DNA from: Coprobacillus sp. CAG:605
GTDB lineage: Bacteria; Bacillota_I; Bacilli_A; RF39; UBA660
Assembly (NCBI GenBank): GCA_000433255.1
Contig: HF998215.1
Location: forward strand, 13,158-23,564
Length of the DNA: 10,407 nucleotides
Direction of reading: 5' to 3'
In this document: in pieces, positions 1 through 6,744 of the stretch
Layout: each line of letters opens with the position of its first letter
Numbering within the stretch: position 1 is the stretch's first letter
Made by a program: the position numbers and the translations under genes
The notes under the pieces: model-generated
The model's database searches: none
Told to the model about the DNA's origin: nothing
What the model saw: the letters and a program-made list of their open reading frames with translations, nothing else

Positions 1-122
1 GTAATAGTTGCTTGTAAAGTATTAAAATTTTTATCTATATCATCTTTACTAGTTAAATTCTTATTGATATTTGTACAGCCCGACGCTAATAAAACAATGG
101 CAATTAGTATAAATCTTTTCAA
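1..122 (-). CDS. lipoprotein, N-terminal part (runs off the window)
   Basis: Reading leftwards from a TTG start at 122, the frame stays open to the window edge, about 40 codons. It begins MKRFILIAIVLLASGC: two basic residues, a hydrophobic stretch, and a lipobox-like ASGC whose Cys (about residue 16) would be lipidated. The mature part then starts with a polar Thr/Asn/Lys linker typical of an extracytoplasmic lipoprotein. The TTG start is chosen because a GGAGG site lies at 133-137 with a 10-base spacer, while the only nearby ATG (125-127) stops after two codons. It lies 43 bases downstream of trmB on the same strand and may be co-transcribed. The function of the mature domain cannot be judged from this fragment. 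Confidence 0.72.
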   Translation of the reverse strand, partial: MKRFILIAIVLLASGCTNINKNLTSKDDIDKNFNTLQATI

Positions 123-165
123 ATCATCGAAGCCTCCTTTTACTTGTTAATTATATCAAATAAAT

Positions 166-795
166 TTATTTTTTAACAGCCCTTAAATAATATATTTTAT
201 CTCCTTGTAAACGAAATTTATGTTCATACTCAGTCTCACTATATATTTTATCTGTACTCCATAAATCAAGTGATATATCTTCAATTTTATATCCATAATT
301 ACTTAAAGAAATAATACTACTTTCAAATAAAATAGAATTATCTGTCTTTTGAACAATCTTACAAGTATCCTTAAATACCTTATCATAAAGATTTAAAAAT
401 ATTTCACTCGTTAACCTTCTTTTAGCATGCCTCTTCTTAGGCCAAGGATCCGAAAAATTTAAATATATCGTATCAATCTCTTTATTAAACCATTTATCTA
501 AGTTCAAAGCATCACCATTAATAAATACTAAATTATCTAACTTTAAATCTTCACATTTTTGTAAAGCCCTAGCAATAACCGAAGTATATTTCTCTAACCC
601 TACAAAGTTAACACAAGGGTTCTTAATAGCCATATCAATTATAAAATTACCCTTACCAGTTCCTACTTCTAAGCAAATTGGATTACTATTTTTAAATACA
701 CTCTGCCATTTATCCCTATAAACTTCCGGATTTTCTATTAAATACTTACTATTACTTACAATTTCACTCGCATTCGCTAAATTTCTAATACGCAT
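166..795 (-). CDS. trmB: tRNA (guanine-N7-)-methyltransferase TrmB
   Basis: TrmB transfers a methyl group from S-adenosylmethionine to N7 of guanine 46 in the tRNA variable loop, in the cytoplasm. The 209-residue protein is of normal family length. Visible motifs are the SAM-binding glycine loop EVGTGKG (43-49), an acidic residue after strand 2 (GLEKY, 67-71), the hallmark DPWPKKRHAKRRL (116-128) with the substrate-binding and catalytic Asp, and the C-terminal TEYEHKF (188-194). The ATG at 795 has only a weak upstream site (AAGAAAGTAG). It is divergent from the plus-strand gene at 845, with 49 bases between the starts, and precedes a lipoprotein gene. The family assignment is firm from the motifs alone. 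Confidence 0.96.
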   Translation of the reverse strand: MRIRNLANASEIVSNSKYLIENPEVYRDKWQSVFKNSNPICLEVGTGKGNFIIDMAIKNPCVNFVGLEKYTSVIARALQKCEDLKLDNLVFINGDALNLDKWFNKEIDTIYLNFSDPWPKKRHAKRRLTSEIFLNLYDKVFKDTCKIVQKTDNSILFESSIISLSNYGYKIEDISLDLWSTDKIYSETEYEHKFRLQGDKIYYLRAVKK

Positions 796-844
796 TTTAT
801 CACTACTTTCTTAAATACTCATATAATTAATTAGGAGGCTTATT

Positions 845-1189
845 ATGTTAAGATCAAGAGATTCTTTCTTTGCACAATCTAGTATGAACCAACAATCATA
901 TTTTCCTAATCCTAGTTACCAACAAATGCCCCAATATCAAACAGGACCATATCAAGCTAGTGGTGCCAATAATTACTTTTATTCCGGTCCCACTCCCAAT
1001 CCTACGACCAACTATCAACCAAATTACCAGCCAAACTATAACCAAAGCAACACTTATACCGAAGATTTCAACAATCGCCTAGCTAAAATTGAACGTAGCT
1101 TAAACCGTCTCGACGCCAGAATTACCAAGTTAGAAAATTCAGCTAATATGATTAGTCAAGACGTATCTAGTTCGATGTATATGGTTTAA
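845..1189 (+). CDS. Tyr/Gln/Asn/Pro-rich small protein with C-terminal coiled coil; possible spore-coat-type protein
   Basis: This 114-residue protein is the only plus-strand gene. Residues 10-70 are low complexity, rich in Tyr, Gln, Asn and Pro, with a near-repeat QPNYQPNYNQ around 58-67. Residues 74-98 form a likely amphipathic coiled coil, with hydrophobic residues in heptad spacing (RLAKIERSLNRLDARITKLE). A strong GGAGG site at 834-838 supports the ATG. There is no signal peptide or membrane segment. A disordered Tyr/Gln-rich head plus short coiled coil is a style found in small spore-coat and surface-assembly proteins of Firmicutes, and the convergent neighbours are a flippase and a Cse60-like sporulation protein. 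That role is inference; I do not recognise a named family. It ends in a clear terminator. Confidence 0.8.
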   Translation: MLRSRDSFFAQSSMNQQSYFPNPSYQQMPQYQTGPYQASGANNYFYSGPTPNPTTNYQPNYQPNYNQSNTYTEDFNNRLAKIERSLNRLDARITKLENSANMISQDVSSSMYMV

Positions 1190-1219
1190 CTTAGTCTTTA
1201 AAAAAGTCTAAGTTTTTTT
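1188..1219 (+). terminator. Rho-independent terminator of the 845-1189 gene
   Basis: AACTTAG (1188-1194) pairs with CTAAGTT (1208-1214). After a T-T mismatch, four more pairs (1196-1199 with 1203-1206) extend the stem. A run of seven T follows at 1213-1219. The hairpin starts on the gene's own stop codon, and its loop side holds the stop codon of the opposing flippase gene (1198-1200). On the minus strand no T-run follows, so it works in one direction only. Confidence 0.8.
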
Positions 1220-2850
1220 AAATATTTATCCATTTGTTCTTTACCAAAAACACTTTGAAACAACCCCATTTTATAAGATACTCCAAAATAAATAATAATA
1301 CCAACTATAGCATTAACCAAAATGTATAATAAATTACTCATATTACTATTAATATTTGAGTGATACACACTTTGTAATAAGGCTAATCCCAATACCATTA
1401 CAAGACTTGGCACTAATATTTTAAACGAAGTCTTAATCGCATCCATATAATTTATTTCTTTTTGTTTCTTTCTAATGCTTACTAAAGATATTACTATTGA
1501 TATAGAATATCCAATTATTGTTGCCACAATTGCCCCTAAGTACGAAGGAATGCCTATCTTATTAAATAATAAAATTAAAGGTAAATCCAATAAGGCATTG
1601 GTTAAAAAACCAGAAATTGCTGATTTATAAACAACCCCAAATCTATTTAATGACTGCATTATACTTGATGTAACCATATAAAGATTTAAGAACACTGCCA
1701 TAAATACTGACAAACTTAAAATAGTCGCTCCAATCTCACTTGGTCCATAAAATATTGCCCATACCTCTTTAGACAACATCGATAACCCAATAGCCATAGG
1801 TAAAGAAATAAAAATTATCATTTTTAAAGAAGTATTAATTTTCTTATTAACATCATCCCATTTTTTTAAAGTATAAGAATTAACAATAGATGGTATTAAA
1901 GAAACCGTCATACCCATAGCAATTGATATAACTATCATATTAATTTTACCAGACCAAGTACTTATAGAAGTAGCAATAAATTCAACCTCTTTAGTGTTAT
2001 ATCCAACCATTCCCATACCACGCATTACCAAAACCATATCCACAAAACTATATAATGAAGATATACAGTTAATAATAATAAAAGGTATAGAATACATTAA
2101 AATTTTCTTCGTTATCTCTTTATTCGTAATCTTATCTTTTTTCCCAGCCGTGACAAGGCCCAACTCTTTTTTATTACGATTCATTTTAATTTTAATATAA
2201 ATATAAGCTACAAGCCCTCCAAAGAAAGCCCCACTTAAAGCAATCTCTACTCCCGTAACATAACTACCATTAAAGACATTAATTACTAAGTAACTTCCTA
2301 GTAAGATAATAATTATTCTAATTACTTGTTCAATAACATTCGCAACACTTGATACATTTATGATATTATGTCCTTGCAAGTATCCTTTAGTTACACTTAA
2401 ATAAGGAATAACTAAAATAGCAAAAGATATACATCTTATAACACTAGTAATATCAGCGGCACTATTTCCCCCAGTAAGATTACCAATTATTAAACGTGCA
2501 ATAGGCTCCGCAAATAAAAATAATAAAACAAATACAAATACCGAAATAAACTTCATCATATTAATAGCTATTTTGTAAGCACGGTACTTAGCGTCATTCT
2601 TCTTAAGCGTATTATATTCGTTAGTTATTTTTGATATTGCTACCGGAAGCCCTACTGTACTTATGTCTAAGAATATATTATAGATATTATAAGCATAAGC
2701 ATACAACGCCGCTCCCTCTGTTCCAACAATTGCATAAAAAGGGATTACATAAAGCATTCCTAGTATTTTAACAAATATTATTGCCGCTGTTGCTATAAAT
2801 GTTCCTTCTACAAAAGAACTTTTTTTCATTTTTAACCACTTAACTTTCAT
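1198..2850 (-). CDS. MOP-superfamily flippase, YtgP(MurJ)/SpoVB-like polysaccharide or lipid II transporter
   Basis: This 550-residue integral membrane protein has about 14 predicted transmembrane helices. The N-terminal FVEGTFIATAAIIFVKILG, the conserved GTEGAALYAYAYNIY (about 43-57) and GLPVAISK (about 67-74) are hallmarks of the polysaccharide-biosynthesis/MVF group that includes B. subtilis YtgP (a lipid II flippase) and SpoVB. By family it moves undecaprenyl-linked precursors across the cytoplasmic membrane for cell-wall or spore-cortex peptidoglycan. The ATG at 2850 has GGTGAT five bases upstream and overlaps the Cse60-like gene by 11 bases, suggesting translational coupling. An alternative start at 2829 (MKKSSFVEG) fits homologues' N-termini. 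The sporulation-type neighbour favours a sporulation role, but a vegetative lipid II flippase is equally possible. Confidence 0.9.
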   Translation of the reverse strand: MKVKWLKMKKSSFVEGTFIATAAIIFVKILGMLYVIPFYAIVGTEGAALYAYAYNIYNIFLDISTVGLPVAISKITNEYNTLKKNDAKYRAYKIAINMMKFISVFVFVLLFLFAEPIARLIIGNLTGGNSAADITSVIRCISFAILVIPYLSVTKGYLQGHNIINVSSVANVIEQVIRIIIILLGSYLVINVFNGSYVTGVEIALSGAFFGGLVAYIYIKIKMNRNKKELGLVTAGKKDKITNKEITKKILMYSIPFIIINCISSLYSFVDMVLVMRGMGMVGYNTKEVEFIATSISTWSGKINMIVISIAMGMTVSLIPSIVNSYTLKKWDDVNKKINTSLKMIIFISLPMAIGLSMLSKEVWAIFYGPSEIGATILSLSVFMAVFLNLYMVTSSIMQSLNRFGVVYKSAISGFLTNALLDLPLILLFNKIGIPSYLGAIVATIIGYSISIVISLVSIRKKQKEINYMDAIKTSFKILVPSLVMVLGLALLQSVYHSNINSNMSNLLYILVNAIVGIIIYFGVSYKMGLFQSVFGKEQMDKYLKKLRLF

Positions 2851-3016
2851 TATATATCACCATCGCTGAGTAACAATATATTTGTTCTTCGCTAAATATA
2901 GATGTTGATACGCAATACTTAATGTCAATTATATCATAGTTTCCACTATTTAGAAATGAGTTAACAGCACTCTCTAGGTCTTTTTCATGTTCACAGTCAA
3001 ATATTTTCACTTTCAT
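2840..3016 (-). CDS. Cse60-like sporulation protein (Spore_Cse60/DUF2758 family)
   Basis: This 58-residue protein begins MKVKIFDCEHEKDLE and ends with EEQIYCYSAMVIY. These two conserved stretches, the length and the spacing match my recollection of Cse60, a small sigma-E-controlled sporulation protein of Bacillus with no known biochemical activity. The start at 3016 is chosen over longer in-frame starts up to 3115 because AAGGTG lies six bases upstream (3023-3028), family members begin at MKVK, and the longer extension would run through a terminator hairpin at 3080-3109. It overlaps the downstream flippase gene by 11 bases, so the two are probably one transcription and translation unit. No membrane segment is visible, so it is likely a soluble compact alpha/beta protein. 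Confidence 0.75.
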   Translation of the reverse strand: MKVKIFDCEHEKDLESAVNSFLNSGNYDIIDIKYCVSTSIFSEEQIYCYSAMVIYNES

Positions 3017-3074
3017 GTTTTTCACCTTTTTCATTGTATTGCATTCTTCTTGCGTATTTTGTCGTTTTAAGGAA

Positions 3075-3109
3075 ATAAAAAGAATATGACATCTTAACAT
3101 CATATTCTT
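3075..3109 (-). terminator. Rho-independent terminator upstream of the cse60-like gene
   Basis: A perfect ten-pair stem, AAGAATATGA on the minus strand (3109-3100) with TCATATTCTT (3089-3080), has a ten-base loop and is followed in the minus direction by TTTATTT. It would stop transcripts arriving from the flippase relic or leuS side, so the cse60-like/flippase pair should have its own promoter in 3017-3075. Confidence 0.7.
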
Positions 3110-3118
3110 ATACAATAT

Positions 3119-3374
3119 TTATTTTATTTCATTAGATACTTCTGTAACATCTAAAACATAGTTAGCACCAGCACTTACCTTTTATACAAAAATATACATA
3201 ATTATTACAATAACGTTTTTTCGTGTAAATTGTACGAAAATAGCAAAATATTCCAATATTTAATGGCCCTAGTACTCTTGATAAATAAGGTATTGTAATT
3301 ACTGGTATTATCATGGATATAATTCTAAATAACACTTGATATATATAGTTTCTCTTTATACTTGGTTTATTCAT
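3119..3374 (-). pseudogene. relic of a Wzx-type oligosaccharide flippase plus unrelated C-terminal debris
   Basis: From an ATG at 3374 the frame reads MNKPSIKRNYIYQVLFRI, then IPVITIPYLSRVLGPLNIGIF. This is the first ~45 residues of the Wzx/RfbX polysaccharide-transporter family (PYLSRVLG is characteristic). It then becomes a Cys/Lys/Tyr-rich run unlike the family and stops at 3162. The family is normally 400-500 residues, so nine tenths is gone. In another minus-strand frame, 3119-3181 reads KVSAGANYVLDVTEVSNEIK and stops, preceded by a hydrophobic stretch interrupted by TAA at 3182. This may be the tail of a second broken gene. A small inverted repeat (3218-3240) sits near the junction. The segment lies between two minus-strand terminators. 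Confidence 0.65.
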
Positions 3375-3390
3375 AACATCACTATAATTG

Positions 3391-3396
3391 ATTATA
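3391..3396 (-). promoter_or_regulatory. extended -10 promoter element upstream of the flippase relic
   Basis: On the minus strand the sequence TGTTATAAT forms an extended -10 (TGn next to a perfect TATAAT). The -35 position (TTATGG, 17 bases further upstream) is poor. It lies just past the leuS terminator and ahead of the relic's start, so it may be the surviving promoter of a dead gene. The leader to the ATG would be only about ten bases. Confidence 0.4.
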
Positions 3397-3415
3397 ACAC
3401 AAAATATATTTTTCC

Positions 3416-3445
3416 ATAAGAAAAGCTAGGCTTTAAACCTAACTT
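3416..3445 (-). terminator. Rho-independent terminator of leuS
   Basis: Starting on the base after the leuS stop codon, the minus strand has AAGTTAGG (3445-3438), a seven-base loop and CCTAGCTT (3430-3423). These form eight pairs including one G-U, followed by TTTTCTTAT. It closes the leucine operon. Confidence 0.8.
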
Positions 3446-5869
3446 CTATTTAACAACAATATTAACAATTCTACCTTTAATAGCTATAACTTTAACAATT
3501 TCTTTTCCCTCTATAAACTTCTTAACATTTTCTTCCGCCATAGCTTTTTCTTTCATCACATCTTCTGAATCATTAACATTAACTTTAATTGACGCTCTTA
3601 ACTTGCCGTTAACTTGAACTCCAATCTCTTTTTCTTCTTCAATAGTCTTAGCTTCATCATACTCTGGCCAACTTTGTTCCACAATTGGTTTATTACCTAA
3701 AGCCTCATTTAATTCTTCAGTAATATGAGGAGCAATTGGATTTAATAAAATCAATAATGTTTCATAATCTTTCTTTGTAATGTTATCACAATCATCATAA
3801 GCATTAGCTAAAATCATTAAGGTAGAAACAGCCGTATTATAAGCCATATTAACTAAATCATAACCAATCTTTTTAATACTCTTATTAATTAAAGCCTCTA
3901 AATTCTTAGTATACTCATCCCTACTAACAACTTTATCTTTCAATCTAATAATCTTATCAATAAAACGCTTACATCCTCTTAATGAATCAGTAGACCATGG
4001 GGCATCACAAGTATAATCTCCCATAAACATTTCATAAACCCTTAAAGTATCAGCACCAAACTCACTAACAATATCATCAGGATTAATTACATTACCTTTA
4101 GATTTACTCATTTTTTGATTATCAGAACCTAAAACCATACCATGACTAACTCTCGTATCAATCATTTCACTCTTTGGCACTAAACCAATATTATGTAAAA
4201 ATTGAACCCAAAATCTAGCATATAACAAGTGTCTTGCTGTATGTTCCATTCCACCATTATACCAGTCAACTTGACCCCAGTATTTCATAGATTCCATTGA
4301 CGCAAACTCTTTATCATTTCTGGCATCCATAAATCTTAAGAAATACCAACTTGAACCAGCCCAGTTAGGCATTGTATCAGTTTCTCTTCTAGCATTCCCT
4401 CCACATTTAGGGCACTTTGTATTAACCCAATCAGTTATCTTAGCAAGAGGTGATTCACCATTATCCGTTGGTTCATATTCGGCAACATCCGGCAACAACA
4501 AAGGCAAATCTTCTTCCTTCATTGGTTGCCAACCACAATGTTCACAATAAATCATTGGAATTGGTTCCCCCCAGAATCTTTGTCTAGAAAATATCCAATC
4601 TCTCATTTTATAATTATTAACTCTTCTAGCAATACCCTTTTCTTCTAAGTACTTCGTAATAGCTTCCTTAGCATCCATAACACTTAATCCACTAAATTCC
4701 CTAGAATTAATCAACTTAGCATCTTTATTTTCTAAATATTCATGTTTTTCATAAGCCTTAGTACTAATATCTCCTCCAGTAATAACTTCAAGCATTGGAA
4801 TATTAAACTCTTTAGCATATTCATAATCTCTTTGATCATGACTTGGTACCGCCATAACAGCACCTGTTCCATAATCTCCTAAAACAAAATCACCTAAAAA
4901 AATTGGTACTTCTACTCCTGTAATTGGATGTATGGCTTTAACACCTTTAACTAAAACACCCGTCTTACTCTTATTTAATTCAGTTCTATCCATATTAGAA
5001 CGTAATTTAGTTTCTTCAATATATTTTAAAACTTCATCTTTATTTTCTACTCTAGGTAAAAGTTCTTGAATAAGCTTACCATCTGGGGCAATTACAAAGA
5101 AAGTAATACCATAAATTGTCTCGATACAAGTAGTAAAAATACTAAATTTACCACCATCTTTAATTTGAACATCAACTTCTACTCCCGTTGACTTACCAAT
5201 CCAATTAACTTGACCTAACTTAACACGAGGAGCAAAATGTGTCTTATCTAACCCTTGAAGTAATGATTCAGCATAATCACTCATTCTAAGCATCCATTGA
5301 GATTTTTCTTTTTGTTCTACTCTAGCGCCACATCTTTCGCATACCCCACCAGCAGCATCTTCATTAGATAAAACTGTCTTACAATTTGGACACCAATTTA
5401 CCGGTACAGTTGCTTTATAAGCCATATTATGTTTATAAAATTGTAAGAATTGCCATTGTGTCCACTTGTAGTATTCTGGATCAGTTGTTGAAAACTCTCT
5501 ACTCCAATCAAAACTAAAACCTAAATGTTTCATTTGCCCTTTAAATGTTGCAATGTTTTTAGCAACTGCCTCTTTTGGATGAATGTGATTTTTTATCGCA
5601 TATTGTTCAGCTGGTGCCCCAAAAGCATCCCAACCCATTGGGTATAATACATTATATCCTTGAAGTCTTTTCATACGAGCAATCGCATCCTGTGCCGTAT
5701 AACTTCTAACATGTCCGACATGAAGTCCCGCCCCAGATGGATATGGAAACTCTACTAAAACATAGTAATGTGGTTTACTACTTCCCGTTATAGCTTCAAA
5801 ACTATTATGATCATCCCAATATTTTTGCCATTTAGCTTCAATTTCTTTAAAATTATAATTATTATTCAT
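3446..5869 (-). CDS. leuS: leucyl-tRNA synthetase
   Basis: LeuRS charges tRNA-Leu with leucine using ATP. The 807-residue class I synthetase is full length and bacterial in type. The adenylation signature HVGH is at 50-53 and KMSKS at 586-590. Two Cys-pair sets (160/163 with 177/180, and 442/445 with 486/489) look like zinc sites. The CP1 editing domain is present, with GTGAVMAVPSHDQRD (334-348) whose last Asp matches the editing Asp of other LeuRSs. The usual threonine-rich editing motif TTRPDT, however, reads TTCIET at 246-251. The ATG at 5869 overlaps the preceding membrane-protein gene by eight bases, with a weak GGGGAAAG upstream, suggesting coupling. Expression is controlled by the leucine T-box further upstream. 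Confidence 0.98.
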   Translation of the reverse strand: MNNNYNFKEIEAKWQKYWDDHNSFEAITGSSKPHYYVLVEFPYPSGAGLHVGHVRSYTAQDAIARMKRLQGYNVLYPMGWDAFGAPAEQYAIKNHIHPKEAVAKNIATFKGQMKHLGFSFDWSREFSTTDPEYYKWTQWQFLQFYKHNMAYKATVPVNWCPNCKTVLSNEDAAGGVCERCGARVEQKEKSQWMLRMSDYAESLLQGLDKTHFAPRVKLGQVNWIGKSTGVEVDVQIKDGGKFSIFTTCIETIYGITFFVIAPDGKLIQELLPRVENKDEVLKYIEETKLRSNMDRTELNKSKTGVLVKGVKAIHPITGVEVPIFLGDFVLGDYGTGAVMAVPSHDQRDYEYAKEFNIPMLEVITGGDISTKAYEKHEYLENKDAKLINSREFSGLSVMDAKEAITKYLEEKGIARRVNNYKMRDWIFSRQRFWGEPIPMIYCEHCGWQPMKEEDLPLLLPDVAEYEPTDNGESPLAKITDWVNTKCPKCGGNARRETDTMPNWAGSSWYFLRFMDARNDKEFASMESMKYWGQVDWYNGGMEHTARHLLYARFWVQFLHNIGLVPKSEMIDTRVSHGMVLGSDNQKMSKSKGNVINPDDIVSEFGADTLRVYEMFMGDYTCDAPWSTDSLRGCKRFIDKIIRLKDKVVSRDEYTKNLEALINKSIKKIGYDLVNMAYNTAVSTLMILANAYDDCDNITKKDYETLLILLNPIAPHITEELNEALGNKPIVEQSWPEYDEAKTIEEEKEIGVQVNGKLRASIKVNVNDSEDVMKEKAMAEENVKKFIEGKEIVKVIAIKGRIVNIVVK

Positions 5870-6263
5870 GTTTCTTTCCCCATTTCTTATTTAAATATCT
5901 TCCATATATTTCAAATATTGCATATATCAGCGCAAATAACAGCACAAACGCAATTGCAAATTTATAATAAATTTTTATATCTATCGCGCTAATAAAAGTT
6001 GATGTAAAAGCAATTATCAAAGCATTACAATTAGCAATTCCAAAGTTCATTTTCTTAAGATTAATCTTGGTATCATCTAAATTATATCTTTTAATTAAGA
6101 ATGTTCCTTCATTCATCATCTTAAATGTTGTTTTATTCTTTCTTTTTTTCTTATCTTTATCTTTGCTTTTACTTCTAAGCTTTCCTGCAAAAAAGTAACA
6201 AAAGATAAATACCAGCAAGTAAACAACTATAAAAAATATTATATTTAAGGTAATTGTATTCAT
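5862..6263 (-). CDS. conserved small membrane protein of unknown function, co-operonic with leuS
   Basis: This 133-residue protein starts at 6263 (MNTITLNIIFF), chosen because AAGGAG (6271-6276) is well placed and the in-frame extension above it would run into the T-box terminator. Residues about 5-28 form a first transmembrane helix, followed by a strongly basic loop (RSKSKDKDKKKRKNK, about 30-44), which predicts a cytoplasmic loop. A polar stretch with the motif LIKRYNLDDTKIN follows. One or two further helices lie at about 78-118, then IYGRYLNKKWGKK. I have seen similar proteins in low-GC Firmicutes but know of no assigned function. It is the first gene after the leucine T-box and overlaps leuS by eight bases, so its expression follows tRNA-Leu charging. 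Confidence 0.8.
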   Translation of the reverse strand: MNTITLNIIFFIVVYLLVFIFCYFFAGKLRSKSKDKDKKKRKNKTTFKMMNEGTFLIKRYNLDDTKINLKKMNFGIANCNALIIAFTSTFISAIDIKIYYKFAIAFVLLFALIYAIFEIYGRYLNKKWGKKHE

Positions 6264-6281
6264 AACTTCACTCCTTCGATT

Positions 6282-6321
6282 AAAAAACACGTAACATATC
6301 CCAAAGGACGTATGTTACGTG
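6282..6321 (-). terminator. regulated terminator of the leucine T-box
   Basis: CACGTAACATA (6321-6311) pairs over eleven bases with TATGTTACGTG (6298-6288) and is followed by TTTTTT (6287-6282). Its 5' arm overlaps the end of the T-box antiterminator sequence, so the two folds exclude one another, as the family mechanism requires. Confidence 0.93.
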
Positions 6322-6476
6322 GTACCACCTTATTTTTTTCTCTCTTAATTGATATAGGAATTACCCATGAAAGCTCCTAAAAACAAGTTCATATAATTAC
6401 TTTATTAGTTTCCACCAACCACTAATTCTCTAGGTAAAGTATAGTATATTACTACTTTTCTAATCACTGCTTACAA
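6282..6476 (-). promoter_or_regulatory. T-box riboswitch, leucine-specific (specifier CUU)
   Basis: The leader RNA starts near 6476. On the minus strand it shows the Stem I landmarks: AGTGA near the base, AGAGA and the distal loop GGTTGGTGGAAA closed by ATTAGT/ACTAAT, then GAACTTG. In the last, CTT (6385-6387) sits in the specifier position and is a Leu codon. A TAGGA/TCCTA stem follows, then the T-box AAGGTGGTACCACG (6331-6318). Its UGGU bulge pairs with an NCCA end bearing discriminator A, as tRNA-Leu has. The competing terminator follows directly. By family knowledge, uncharged tRNA-Leu stabilises the antiterminator and switches on the downstream membrane-protein gene and leuS. Confidence 0.95.
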
Positions 6477-6481
6477 GCCCT

Positions 6482-6510
6482 ATTATATTAAATATATTTT
6501 TAAAATGCAA
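6482..6510 (-). promoter_or_regulatory. housekeeping (sigma-A type) promoter of the T-box/leuS operon
   Basis: On the minus strand, TTGCAT (6510-6505) and a perfect TATAAT (6487-6482) are separated by exactly 17 bases. Transcription would start around 6476-6480, just ahead of T-box Stem I. Confidence 0.88.
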
Positions 6511-6607
6511 CCCTTTTTTATTAAATTTTTTATTTGATTATCGCTTATGTTATTTTACTTTATGCAAAGAAATATCTAAGCTAAAATACTAGCGAACATA
6601 TATATAT

Positions 6608-6656
6608 AAAATTTGTGTACTGTGTGTGCTCTACTTGTGAACTACGCACAAATTTT
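6608..6656 (-). repeat. inverted repeat with a tRNA D-arm-like interior
   Basis: The arms AAAATTTGTG and CACAAATTTT (10 pairs) enclose about 29 bases. Inside, on the minus strand, TAGTTCACAAGTAGAGCA resembles the D-arm of the tRNA genes just upstream (TAGCTCAGTCGGTAGAGCA in tRNA-Lys), with a GTTC/GAGC stem. Repeated CACAA/TTGTG blocks allow alternative pairings. It lies after the tRNA operon's terminator. No anticodon or T-arm is present, so this is not a working tRNA; it may be a tRNA remnant or simply a hairpin. The rest of 6511-6706 holds no gene that I can see, only A/T-rich sequence with a second weak inverted repeat (TTTTTAAC at 6654-6661 with GTTAAAAA at 6678-6685). Confidence 0.5.
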
Positions 6657-6706
6657 TTAACGATTTCCAACAAAATTGTTAAAAATGTCAAATTTTTAAA
6701 AGCATG

Positions 6707-6732
6707 AAAAAAGCCCAAACTTTCGGGCTTTT
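6707..6732 (-). terminator. Rho-independent terminator of the tRNA operon
   Basis: AAAAGCCC (6732-6725 on the minus strand) pairs with GGGCTTTT (6716-6709) around an eight-base loop, with a T-run extending to 6707. It lies 12 bases past the CCA end of tRNA-Lys. Confidence 0.92.
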
Positions 6733-6744
6733 CTAATAACAACA

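Noticed and set aside
822..827. Perfect TATAAT in the 49-base divergent region before the plus-strand gene
   Set aside because: A start seven bases downstream would fall inside the GGAGG ribosome-binding site, and no -35 is seen at the right distance.
1994..2200. Plus-strand open frame inside the flippase gene
   Set aside because: Antisense shadow of a well-supported gene, with no ribosome-binding site and no recognisable protein features. The same applies to plus-strand frames at 5768-5992 and 8344-8526.
3033..3040. Sigma-E-like -10 (AATACAAT, minus strand) before the cse60-like gene
   Set aside because: It would place the transcript start within the ribosome-binding site, and the -35 candidate is weak with short spacing. 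Sporulation control remains likely by family, but this site is not convincing.
3017..3115. N-terminal extension of the Cse60-like protein to a 91-residue form
   Set aside because: It lacks a ribosome-binding site, crosses a terminator hairpin and is not in the family's usual N-terminus.
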